From an uncultured Desulfobulbaceae bacterium (GTDB lineage: Bacteria > Desulfobacterota > Desulfobulbia > Desulfobulbales > CALZHT01): 64,000 bases of DNA. The stretch lies in assembly GCA_945787445.1 (NCBI GenBank), contig CALZHT010000012.1, positions 1 through 64,000 on the forward strand, written 5' to 3'. Position numbers and translations under genes: made by a program. Shown piece after piece: positions 52,042 to 60,512 of the stretch (within the stretch, counting starts at the first letter, position 1; each line of letters opens with the position of its first letter). The notes below the pieces were generated by a model that ran no database searches, had not been told where the DNA came from, and saw only the letters and a list, made by a program, of their open reading frames with translations.

Positions 52042-54273
52042 ATGGCAAAAGCGGCCCTTAAACAGAATGCCACCCAACAAAAATCAAGCCTAAGAGCCAC
52101 GGTTAAAGACCAATCCGGTGCAGGAAAAATGCGCATCGGTGAGTTGCTCCGTAAGCAGGGTTACATTACCACCCAACAACTTGATAAGGCGCTGGCACAC
52201 CAGAAAAAGCACAAGGGACGGCTTGGCAGTATCCTGATCAGGATGGGCTACATTGAAGAAGATACCATTCTTAATGTACTGACAAGGCTCCACAACTTTC
52301 CTGCCATTAACATCAGCCGGGAGCCCCCCCAACCTGAAGTACTTCAGATAATGACCTATGAAATTGCCAAGAAGTACACGGCATTTCCCTTACGGCTACT
52401 CGGCAAGTCCCTGCAGGTGACCATGGCCGAGCCCACGGATACCTCCCTGGTCGAGGACCTCCAACAAGAAGTAAAGCGCAGTCTATCGGTCTGCGTTTCA
52501 ACGGAAAGAGATATTTTTGAGGCATATAAAAAGCATTACCAGATCAGTGATGAAGAATATAAAGCACTGGTAGGGGGGGATGAAGAGGATTCAGAAGAAG
52601 AAGAACAGGTCACCCAAATCGATGACTTTGGCGCCCTTGCTTCAGAGGCCGCCGAAAGTTTTGAGCTGGAAACCCTGGAAGAAGATGACTCAATATTTGA
52701 TCAGTACTCTGCCTCTGACGCGCCCATCATCAAGCTGGTCAACGGCATCCTTGTTAAGGCGGTAACCGATGGTGTGAGCGATATCCATATTGAGCCGTTT
52801 GAAAAATCGTTGCAGGTTCGCTACCGTCTGGACGGCAGCTTATACAAATCAATGAACCTGCCGCTGACCATCAAAAATGCCTTGAACTCCCGTATAAAAA
52901 TTCTTGCCGATCTGGATATTACCGAGCGCCGCGTTCCCCAAGACGGCCGTATCAAAATGCGGGTCGGCAGGAACAAGGCGGTTGATTTTCGGGTGTCATC
53001 TCTGCCCACCTTGTTTGGTGAAAGTATTGTTCTTCGTATTCTGGACAAAAGCAGCCTTAATGTCGATCTCACCAAACTGGGCTTTCAAGTAGATACCTTT
53101 GAAGCGCTTAAACGCTGTTTGCAAAGGCCTCAAGGCCTTTTACTGGTTACCGGTCCCACCGGTAGCGGTAAAACGGTAACTTTGTATTCAGCCCTCAATT
53201 CCTTGAACAGCGAAGATACCAAGATCCTCACGGCAGAAGATCCGGTTGAATTTAACTTTAAAGGGATCAACCAGGTTAACGTCCATCAGGAAGTGGGGAT
53301 GACCTTTGCCGCCGCGCTCAAGGCTTTTCTGCGCCAAGATCCTGATATCATCATGGTTGGCGAGATCCGCGATATGGAAACCGCGGAAATTGCCATTAAG
53401 GCCGCCATGACCGGTCATCTTGTCTTCAGTACCCTGCATACCAATGACAGTGCCGCCACAATCGGCCGCTTGATCGACATTGGCATCCCTCCCTATATGC
53501 TTGCCTCATCAGTAACCATGGTCTTATCCCAGCGTCTAGGCCGTAGGCTTTGTACCCAATGCAAGCAGGTAGTTCCTGATCTCAATGTGGAAGAGCTGAT
53601 GAGCATGGGATTTAAGGAAGAAGAGATACCCGATCTTACTCTCTATGGATCAAAGGGGTGTCAAGCGTGCAATGGAGGCGGGTACAAGGGGCGGGTTGGT
53701 TTTTTTGAATTGATGGAAGTCACCGATGAGGTGGCCAAGGCCATCAGTGCCCAACTCCCGGAAGATCAGTTGAGGAAAATTTCTATCCAGGAAGGGATGG
53801 CACCTCTTCGTATGGCGGCAATCCAGAAGGCCAAGGAAGGCATAACAAGTGTTGATGAAGTATTGCGCAAAACGGTCATCACTGAAGAGAGCCTGCCGGC
53901 CTACCTGGTAAATCCCGATGTCGAGAAGTATGAAGACGGCGATACCATAATACGAGAAGGCAACACCGACAAAGATTTTTATAAGTTAATACAGGGCGCC
54001 TTGATGGTCATCAAGGACGGCAAAAAGATAGCAGAAATCACCCAGCCTGGTGAATACTTCGGCGAAATGTCGGCGATAACGGCCGAAGCGCGCTCAGCTT
54101 CCATCGTTTCCAAGGGCCGTAGCACCATTAAACGGTATCCCGGTGATAGTCTTCCTGAGATAATCGAGAAATTTCCTGATGTTAGTAACCATTTGTTCTG
54201 GGCGCTGGCATCAAGGCTTGAACAAGCGAACAGCCTGATTTTGAAACTTGCCCAAACCCGACCCAAGAAATAA
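52042..54273 (+). CDS. PilB/GspE-type assembly ATPase with MshEN and cyclic-nucleotide-binding domains
   Basis: The 743-residue protein has an N-terminal MshEN-like tandem (RIGELLRKQGYITTQQLDKALAHQ then RLGSILIRMGYIEEDTILNVL, residues ~30-80); in MshE this type of motif binds c-di-GMP. The T2SSE core follows: Walker A GPTGSGKT (near residue 372), the DPDIIMVGEIRD box and the zinc tetracysteine (LCTQC...GCQAC). Residues ~633-735 form a cNMP-binding domain (DGDTIIREGNTDKDFYKL, PGEYFGEMSAITAEARSASIV) with the phosphate-cassette Glu and Arg kept. It powers type IV pilus or type II secretion assembly. No other pilus genes are in the window. Confidence 0.86.
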   Translation: MAKAALKQNATQQKSSLRATVKDQSGAGKMRIGELLRKQGYITTQQLDKALAHQKKHKGRLGSILIRMGYIEEDTILNVLTRLHNFPAINISREPPQPEVLQIMTYEIAKKYTAFPLRLLGKSLQVTMAEPTDTSLVEDLQQEVKRSLSVCVSTERDIFEAYKKHYQISDEEYKALVGGDEEDSEEEEQVTQIDDFGALASEAAESFELETLEEDDSIFDQYSASDAPIIKLVNGILVKAVTDGVSDIHIEPFEKSLQVRYRLDGSLYKSMNLPLTIKNALNSRIKILADLDITERRVPQDGRIKMRVGRNKAVDFRVSSLPTLFGESIVLRILDKSSLNVDLTKLGFQVDTFEALKRCLQRPQGLLLVTGPTGSGKTVTLYSALNSLNSEDTKILTAEDPVEFNFKGINQVNVHQEVGMTFAAALKAFLRQDPDIIMVGEIRDMETAEIAIKAAMTGHLVFSTLHTNDSAATIGRLIDIGIPPYMLASSVTMVLSQRLGRRLCTQCKQVVPDLNVEELMSMGFKEEEIPDLTLYGSKGCQACNGGGYKGRVGFFELMEVTDEVAKAISAQLPEDQLRKISIQEGMAPLRMAAIQKAKEGITSVDEVLRKTVITEESLPAYLVNPDVEKYEDGDTIIREGNTDKDFYKLIQGALMVIKDGKKIAEITQPGEYFGEMSAITAEARSASIVSKGRSTIKRYPGDSLPEIIEKFPDVSNHLFWALASRLEQANSLILKLAQTRPKK

Positions 54274-54455
54274 GCCCCATTTTGTAGAGGTATTTGTTAT
54301 TTTCTAAAAACTCTACAAATATTCTTGAAAACTGATCTGGAATTCATTATAGTCCCTTCCTTTAGCTTCAAATTTCCACATCCTCTGACCACATACTGAA
54401 AACATTATAATGTAATGGTTACTTCCTGTTTGAGGGTGTAGTGTACTCAAAATTT

Positions 54456-54653
54456 GATAATCCCGCCAAAAATCGGGAAAGCGGTTAACGTGCCATGTAA
54501 TGTCAACTGGTTACAACGCAATACATCGATGAACTGGCAATAGCTTTTCAAGAAATCACGGCTATTCTTATCGCCCGTTTCATCGCATGGAATCAAGGCG
54601 GCAAACGCGTCGGCGTAGCAGACAAATCGTAATTTTTGCGATTTCATCAAAAT
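54456..54653 (+). repeat. Dispersed repeat family A, copy 3 (full length)
   Basis: About 198 bp. It begins GATAATCCCGCC and ends CGATTTCATCAAAAT, like 2770-2966 and partly like 41772-41874. The right-end hairpin AAATCGTA/TGCGATTT keeps pairing through a U-G wobble where copy 1 has U-A. It lies in the 446-bp gap between the PilB-like gene and folD; the remainder of that gap has no gene. Confidence 0.85.
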
Positions 54654-54719
54654 TTAGTGTTTTCTAGAATAGAGCTTTGCCTTTAAATTATTGATATTAA
54701 TGAACAAGGAGATGAAGGG

Positions 54720-55607
54720 ATGAGTGCTAAAATCATCAGCGGAACCGAAACCGCGAAAGTCATTCGCGAAGAGCTTCAGCAGGAGGTGGCTGAACTCAAG
54801 GATAAACATAATATTGTCCCTGGCCTGGTTACAATTCTCGTGGGTGAGGATCCTGCCTCGCAGTCATACGTTACAGCAAAAAATAAGACCGCAAAAGCGC
54901 TTGGCATTTATTCCGAGCAGATAACCTTGTCTGCAGATACCAGCGAGCAAGAGCTGATTGACCTGGTAAAAAAATGTAATTATGATGACAAAATCAACGG
55001 CATTTTGGTTCAACTTCCCCTGCCTAAACATATAAATGAAACAAACGTTCTGTATGCCATTGATCCGGATAAGGATGTTGATGGCTTTCATCCCGTCAAT
55101 GTCGGCAAAATGGTGGTCGGTGAGCAATGTTTTCTTCCCTGTACTCCGCATGGTATTCTTGAACTCCTTACGCGCAGCGGGGTTGAAACCAGTGGCGCTG
55201 AAGTTGTGGTTGTCGGTCGCAGCAACATTGTGGGCAAACCCATTGCCAACCTCATGCTGCAGAAGCGCGATGCAGGAAATTCCACTGTGACGATTTGCCA
55301 TACCCGCACCAAAGATATGGCTCTGCATACCAAACGAGCCGATATCATTATTGCCGCTGTCGGCGTGCCCAAAATGATTACCGCGGACATGGTTAAGGAT
55401 GGTGTTGTTATTATAGACGTTGGTGTCAACCGAATTGGCATGACTGACGCGGGTAAAGCCATTCTTGCCGGTGACGTGGACTTTGAGGCTGTTAAAGAGA
55501 AGGCCGCTGCAATTACTCCGGTACCGGGCGGTGTTGGCCCCATGACCATCACCATGCTCATGAAAAATACCATCCAGGCTGCAAAGCAGGCCGCGGGGCT
55601 GGTATAG
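54720..55607 (+). CDS. folD: Bifunctional methylene-H4folate dehydrogenase / methenyl-H4folate cyclohydrolase
   Basis: The 295-residue protein shows FolD motifs: ILVGEDPASQSYVTAKNKTAKALGI with the catalytic Lys of the YxxxK (YVTAKNK), GILVQLPLPKHI, DPDKDVDGFHP and VVVGRSNIVGKP. It ends GGVGPMTITMLMKNT. It converts methylene-H4folate to methenyl- and formyl-H4folate using NAD(P). It follows the PilB-like gene after a family A repeat and precedes cooS by 107 bp, so it likely shares control with the CODH genes. Confidence 0.95.
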   Translation: MSAKIISGTETAKVIREELQQEVAELKDKHNIVPGLVTILVGEDPASQSYVTAKNKTAKALGIYSEQITLSADTSEQELIDLVKKCNYDDKINGILVQLPLPKHINETNVLYAIDPDKDVDGFHPVNVGKMVVGEQCFLPCTPHGILELLTRSGVETSGAEVVVVGRSNIVGKPIANLMLQKRDAGNSTVTICHTRTKDMALHTKRADIIIAAVGVPKMITADMVKDGVVIIDVGVNRIGMTDAGKAILAGDVDFEAVKEKAAAITPVPGGVGPMTITMLMKNTIQAAKQAAGLV

Positions 55608-55642
55608 CGTCTATTCTCCGGCGTTAGGCCGAACAAATTGTC

Positions 55643-55692
55643 TTTGCCAATTGTCATATTATGTTATGTTATTAGTAACTATTATTGGCAAA
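55643..55692. promoter_or_regulatory. Inverted repeat upstream of cooS
   Basis: TTTGCCAAT (55643-55651) and ATTGGCAAA (55684-55692) are perfect inverted arms separated by 32 bp of AT-rich DNA, ending 22 bp before the cooS ATG. It could be two operator half-sites or a leader stem. No factor can be named. Confidence 0.3.
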
Positions 55693-55714
55693 TTTTATTC
55701 ATTGAGGTGTTACT

Positions 55715-57715
55715 ATGTCTATCAAAAGAAACGGATGTGAAGGGTGTTCTGAAATTACCTGTACGTCCACCAAAGAAGTACTGTCTAAGGATATCGCCAA
55801 GAATGTGATAACGGCATATGATCGGGTGCAGGCCCGCGGCATGTCGGCTTGTTTATTCGGCTCCGGCGGAACGTGTTGTCGGAACTGCAATATGGGACCA
55901 TGCCAGATTATCGAAGGGGTCGATGATCTGATCGGCATTTGTGGCGCGACGGCCGATACCGTGGCGGCCCGAAATTTTGCCAGGACCATTGCTTCAGGGA
56001 CGTCCGCCCATACAGACCATGCCCGTGAGATGGTGAAAGGATTTATTGAAACCGCTAAAGGCGAAACGCCTCATGAAATTAAAGATGAGGTCAAATTGCA
56101 TATGTTGGCAGAGGTCTTTGGTGTCGAGACTGAAGGCAAAGACAAAAATGAGATTGCCTTGGAAATCGGCAAAATGGCCCTGAATGATTTTGGCAAACAG
56201 GATGACGAACCGGTGACCATGGTAAAAAGAGCGCCGGCCAAACGTCAGGAAATCTGGAAGAAATACAATATCGCTCCCCGTGGTGTTGATCGTGAGGTGG
56301 TTGAGATGATGCACCGGACCCATATGGGGGTGGATCAGGATTACCGAAACCTCATGCTGCAGGGAGCACGATGCGCACTGGCTGATGGCTGGGGCTCTTC
56401 CATGCTCTCCACCGAACTGACCGACATCATGTTCGGTACCCCGGTACCCCGCCGCGCCATAGTCGACCTGGGTGTTCTCAAAGAAGATCAAGTGAATGTA
56501 ACGGTGCACGGCCATGAGCCCTTACTGGCAGAGGCCTTATGTCTTGCCGCCCAGGAGCCGGACATGCTGGAGCTTGCCAAAAAAGCCGGAGCCAAGGGCA
56601 TCAATCTGGCCGGCGTCTGCTGTACCGGGAATGAAATCTTGATGCGGCGCGGAATCCCTGTTGCCGCGGGATTCATCCAGCAGGAGATGGCAATTGCCAC
56701 CGGCGCCGTAGAGGCAATGGTGGTTGATGTGCAATGTATCATGCAGTCTGTTGCTGAAGTCGCAAAATCTTTTCATACAGATGTTATTACCACCAATTAC
56801 CGGGCCAAGATGCCCGGCGCCGTCCATATTCAGTTTGAAGAGGAAGAGGCCCTGCAAAGCGCCAAAGAAATATTAACCCATGCCATCAAAAACTATAAGA
56901 AACGTGGTGATTGTTTTATCCCCACGGAAAATAAACTTGATGTTGTTGTGGGTTTCAGCCACGAGACCATTAATTATATGCTTGGCGGTCGATTCCGGTC
57001 CAGTTACCGTCCATTGAATGACAATATTATCAACGGCCGCATCCGCGGGGTTGCCGCTATTGTCGGCTGTGATAATTATAAACTTCCTGATGACCGGCAT
57101 GAGATCATCGCCAGGGAATTGATCAAAAATGATGTGTTGGTGCTGGCCACCGGTTGTGCGGCCACAGCTTTGGGACGGGTTGGACTTCTGAGACCGGAAG
57201 CCGCCAGGGAAGCGGGCCCGGGCTTGGCTGAAATCTGTGAAACCGTGGGCATGCCGCCTGTCCTGCATTGCGGTTCCTGTGTTGACAACAGCCGCCTGTT
57301 GATCGCTGCCACAGAAATGGTTAGGGAAGGCGGTCTTGGTGAAGATATTTCCGAATTGCCGCTTGCCGGGACCGCGCCCCTGTGGATGAGTGAAAAAGCG
57401 GTGGCAATCGGCCAATATTTTGTGTCAAGCGGCGCGTACGTTTGCTTTCAGAACTTACCTACTTCCGGCTCCAAAGTATTCACCAAGCACCTTTTCGAGG
57501 AAATGGAAGAAATGTACGGCGGGCGTTGGGATGTTGCGGAAGATCCGTTGGAACTTGCCAAGCAGATGATTGCCCACATCGACAAGAAACGAGCCGCCCT
57601 CGGAATTGACAAGAAACGTGAAAGGGTACTCTTTGATATGGAAATGCGCCGGGACCTGGGAACCGGTTCCGGTATCGGTGATGTTGGCTGCCACGGGCAA
57701 CAGCATCTTTCATAG
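55715..57715 (+). CDS. cooS: Anaerobic carbon monoxide dehydrogenase, catalytic subunit
   Basis: The 666-residue protein has the N-terminal iron-sulfur ligands (CEGCSEITC, CLFGSGGTCCRNCNMGPCQI). C-cluster residues occur in LAGVCCTGNEILMRRG, VDVQCIM, AIVGCDNYKLP, ATGCAATALG and LHCGSCVDNSR. It interconverts CO2 and CO at a NiFe4S4 C-cluster and passes CO to acetyl-CoA synthase. The length fits bacterial CooS/AcsA. No cooC or cooF lies beside it. A hairpin terminator follows before metF-acsD. Confidence 0.95.
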   Translation: MSIKRNGCEGCSEITCTSTKEVLSKDIAKNVITAYDRVQARGMSACLFGSGGTCCRNCNMGPCQIIEGVDDLIGICGATADTVAARNFARTIASGTSAHTDHAREMVKGFIETAKGETPHEIKDEVKLHMLAEVFGVETEGKDKNEIALEIGKMALNDFGKQDDEPVTMVKRAPAKRQEIWKKYNIAPRGVDREVVEMMHRTHMGVDQDYRNLMLQGARCALADGWGSSMLSTELTDIMFGTPVPRRAIVDLGVLKEDQVNVTVHGHEPLLAEALCLAAQEPDMLELAKKAGAKGINLAGVCCTGNEILMRRGIPVAAGFIQQEMAIATGAVEAMVVDVQCIMQSVAEVAKSFHTDVITTNYRAKMPGAVHIQFEEEEALQSAKEILTHAIKNYKKRGDCFIPTENKLDVVVGFSHETINYMLGGRFRSSYRPLNDNIINGRIRGVAAIVGCDNYKLPDDRHEIIARELIKNDVLVLATGCAATALGRVGLLRPEAAREAGPGLAEICETVGMPPVLHCGSCVDNSRLLIAATEMVREGGLGEDISELPLAGTAPLWMSEKAVAIGQYFVSSGAYVCFQNLPTSGSKVFTKHLFEEMEEMYGGRWDVAEDPLELAKQMIAHIDKKRAALGIDKKRERVLFDMEMRRDLGTGSGIGDVGCHGQQHLS

Positions 57716-57734
57716 GTGAGAAAAAAGATATTTT

Positions 57735-57770
57735 GAGTTACTGTGGCCTGTGCCACAGTAACTCATTTTT
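57735..57770 (+). terminator. Terminator/attenuator between cooS and metF-acsD
   Basis: GAGTTACTGTGGC, loop CTGT, GCCACAGTAACTC, then ATTTTT. A perfect 13-bp stem with a 4-nt loop and a short T-run. It lies inside the CODH/ACS gene series, 20 bp after the cooS stop. It may lower expression of the downstream ACS genes relative to cooS or define an RNA processing site. Confidence 0.8.
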
Positions 57771-57821
57771 ATACCGAAGAATAACTAAATACTAAAATAG
57801 AGTGGAAGGATACATCTACCG

Positions 57822-60467
57822 ATGAAATCGGGAAGCCGTTTGGAACGGGTATTAACATCAGGAGAGTTTGCTGTAACAGGGGAATTGGGACCGCCTAAAA
57901 ACAGCGATCCGGAAGTGGTTCGCAAGAAAGCCAAGATTTTAAAAGGCCACGTTGATGCGGTAAATATCACTGACTGCCAAACCGCCATTGTCAGAATGTC
58001 GAGTATCGGTGCAGGGCTCATTGTCCATTCCGAAGGCGTTGAGCCGGTTATCCAGATGACCTGCCGGGACCGGAACCGTATCGGCATGCAGAGTGATATC
58101 CTGGGTGCTTCCGCCCTAGGGTTGAAGAATCTTCTCTGTCTTACCGGCGATCACCAAAAATTTGGAAATCATCCGGGCGCCAAGGGCGTCTTTGACATGG
58201 ACTCTATCCAGATGCTCGGCATGGGGAAGGCCCTGCGTGATGACAAGAAGTTCCAATGCGGTGAAGAGATAAAGGGGGATGCGCCCGGACTATTCTTGGG
58301 TGCCGCCGCTAATCCCTTTGCCAATCCTTTTGAATACCGCGCTGCCCGTCTGGGGAAAAAAGTTGCCAATGGAGCGGATTTCATCCAGACCCAAATTATC
58401 TATAATGTTGAAAAATTCACCAAGTTCATGGAAATGGTCGCTGACCTCGACCTTGATGATAAGGTGTACATACTTGCCGGGGTTACGCCACCACGATCGC
58501 TGGGAATGGCCCGTTACATGAAGAAGTTTGTGCCGGGTATGGATGTAACCGATGATGTGATACAACGCATGAAAGATGCCAAGGATAAAGAGGATGAGGG
58601 CATTAATATCTGCGTGGATATCATCAACCAAGTCAGAGAAATCAAAGGGGTTTCGGGCGTCCATATTATGGCGATCGAATGGGAAAGTGCGGTCCCCGAG
58701 ATAGTTAAGAGGGCCAATCTCTCGTCACGACCGGTCTTTGAAGATGAGGAACAAGAATCTGTTGTTGTCTCCAAACCAGTTATTGAAGTACGCGAAGGAG
58801 AACTAGTAACCTCAGCTCCTACGCCTGAGGTCGAAGATATTCTTAGTTCGGCTAGGGCGGAAGCCGAGCACATTATTGCTGCGGCCAGGGATGAAGCCAT
58901 GAGGCTCGGCGTTCAAGCAGTGGTGGAGACAGTTGAAATTGATGAAGCGGGAGAAGATGAGATGAATGAAAGAGAACGTCAATTGGCGTTGGATTCTGTC
59001 CGAATGGGTCTGGATTCATTGAAGAAGGCTTTCGGGTTGTCGGAAGATCAATTCGAGGCCTTGGCCAAGTTCGCCGGCGCAGAGGCAATTCTTGCCCGAG
59101 AGCCCGCCAAAATGCCAACCATGCCTCCAGTGAGCACTCCTCCGCCCAAACCTGCACCGCCTGCAGAAACCAAGGTAGATGATGCCGAAGCCAAGAAGGC
59201 TGAAGAGACTAAGAAAGCAGAGGAAGCCAAAAAGGCTGAAGAAGCAAAAAAAGCTGCGGAAACCAAGGCTGTAGAAGAGGCAAAAAAAGCCGAGCAAGCC
59301 AAGCAGGCGGAAGAAGCAAAAAAGGCGGTGGAAGCTCAGGCCGCCGAAGAGGCGAAAAAGGTCAATGAGGCAAAGAAAGCTGAAGAGGCCAAGAAGAAGG
59401 AAGAGACCCAAAAGGCCGAGGAAATCAAGAAGGCGGCTGAAGAAGTGAAAAAGCCGACTCCTGCGGCAGATTTAGGTGTTGCTGCCCTTAAACACGAGGA
59501 AATAGCTCTTGTAGACAGGGCAACAAAGATTTCTGCAGACACCTATAAAGTTACTTACAGCGGCGCCATTGGCGAAACCATATTGGGTAGCGGCGAAAAG
59601 ACAATTACCGTCGGCGGCGCCAACTCTCTGCCTTTTAACCTGTTTGAAGGCAGCATGCCGAACAAGCCCGTTATAGCCATGGATATCCCTGATAGCAAAC
59701 CTGATGAATGGCCTGAGACACTTATCCGTCATTTCAGTGATGTTCTGGATAATCCTGCAGCGTGGGCCCAAAAATGCGTCAATGAATACCAGGCAGACGC
59801 GATCTGTATATCCTTAGTCTCCACAGATCCCAATGGCATGAACCGTCCTTCAAGCGAAGCTGCTCAAGTTGCAACCGAGGTGATTAACACTGTTGACGTG
59901 CCAATCATCGTCTGGGGTTGCGGCAATGCTGAAAAAGATACGGAAACCCTCCGTGATATCACCGCGATGATCGGGGACAAGAAAGTATGCCTGGCTCCTC
60001 TCTCCGATACCAATTATCGGTCTATTGGCGCTACGGCCATGGCATTTCAACATCCCATGGTAGCGTCATCACCCATTGATGTGAACCTGGCCAAACAACT
60101 TAACATTCTGCTGGAAAACCTTGGTGCATCACTTGATACAATTTTGATTGACCCGTCAATCGGCGCCCTGGGGTACGGCATTGAATATACCTATTCCGTC
60201 ATGGAGAGGATCAGGCTTGCTGCCCTGACCCAGAAAGATGAAAAACTGCAAGTTCCGTTTATCTGCAATCTTGGCCGCGAGGTCTGGAAGGCAAAAGAAA
60301 CCCGTTTACCCTCCGATGCAGTGTTAGGGGATCAGGAGCGCCGCGGTGTCTTGATGGAGGCCATTACCGCTTCGTCAATGCTGATGGCTGGTGGTGAAGT
60401 CCTGATTATGCGGCATCCGCAGGCTATCGCCCTTACCAGATCACTCATCGATGGTCTTTTAGGTTAA
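57822..60467 (+). CDS. MetF-AcsD fusion: methylene-H4folate reductase joined to corrinoid Fe-S protein small subunit
   Basis: One unbroken 881-residue frame. Residues 1-~303 are a MetF-like TIM barrel (VTGELGPPKNSDPEVV, NLLCLTGDHQKFGNH, GADFIQTQIIYNVEKF, VYILAGVTPPRSLGMARYM). Residues ~304-430 are a helical linker of unknown type (VEDILSSARAEAEHIIAAA). Residues ~450-545 are a KAEEAKKAEEAKK-type Lys/Ala/Glu helix (59170-59457). Residues ~555-881 are the CdhD/AcsD small subunit (VIAMDIPDSKPDEWPETL, ADAICISLVSTDPNG, VPIIVWGCGNAEKD, DTILIDPSIGALGYGIEY). It would make methyl-H4folate and pass the methyl group to the corrinoid of AcsCD. A separate metV zinc/flavin partner is not seen. Confidence 0.85.
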   Translation: MKSGSRLERVLTSGEFAVTGELGPPKNSDPEVVRKKAKILKGHVDAVNITDCQTAIVRMSSIGAGLIVHSEGVEPVIQMTCRDRNRIGMQSDILGASALGLKNLLCLTGDHQKFGNHPGAKGVFDMDSIQMLGMGKALRDDKKFQCGEEIKGDAPGLFLGAAANPFANPFEYRAARLGKKVANGADFIQTQIIYNVEKFTKFMEMVADLDLDDKVYILAGVTPPRSLGMARYMKKFVPGMDVTDDVIQRMKDAKDKEDEGINICVDIINQVREIKGVSGVHIMAIEWESAVPEIVKRANLSSRPVFEDEEQESVVVSKPVIEVREGELVTSAPTPEVEDILSSARAEAEHIIAAARDEAMRLGVQAVVETVEIDEAGEDEMNERERQLALDSVRMGLDSLKKAFGLSEDQFEALAKFAGAEAILAREPAKMPTMPPVSTPPPKPAPPAETKVDDAEAKKAEETKKAEEAKKAEEAKKAAETKAVEEAKKAEQAKQAEEAKKAVEAQAAEEAKKVNEAKKAEEAKKKEETQKAEEIKKAAEEVKKPTPAADLGVAALKHEEIALVDRATKISADTYKVTYSGAIGETILGSGEKTITVGGANSLPFNLFEGSMPNKPVIAMDIPDSKPDEWPETLIRHFSDVLDNPAAWAQKCVNEYQADAICISLVSTDPNGMNRPSSEAAQVATEVINTVDVPIIVWGCGNAEKDTETLRDITAMIGDKKVCLAPLSDTNYRSIGATAMAFQHPMVASSPIDVNLAKQLNILLENLGASLDTILIDPSIGALGYGIEYTYSVMERIRLAALTQKDEKLQVPFICNLGREVWKAKETRLPSDAVLGDQERRGVLMEAITASSMLMAGGEVLIMRHPQAIALTRSLIDGLLG

Positions 60468-60512
60468 CAAATTCAGAATAGCAATCTTTGAAGATAGAGA
60501 GGAGTTTTTCCA

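Noticed and set aside
54447-54650. Minus-strand 67-residue frame in repeat A copy 3
   Set aside because: The matching frame in copy 1 hits a stop after three codons (ATGAAATCGTAA), so the element is not coding.
59170-59457. TolA-like envelope protein
   Set aside because: The Lys/Ala/Glu repeat resembles TolA but sits between two cytoplasmic enzyme domains with no membrane segment, so it is a linker.
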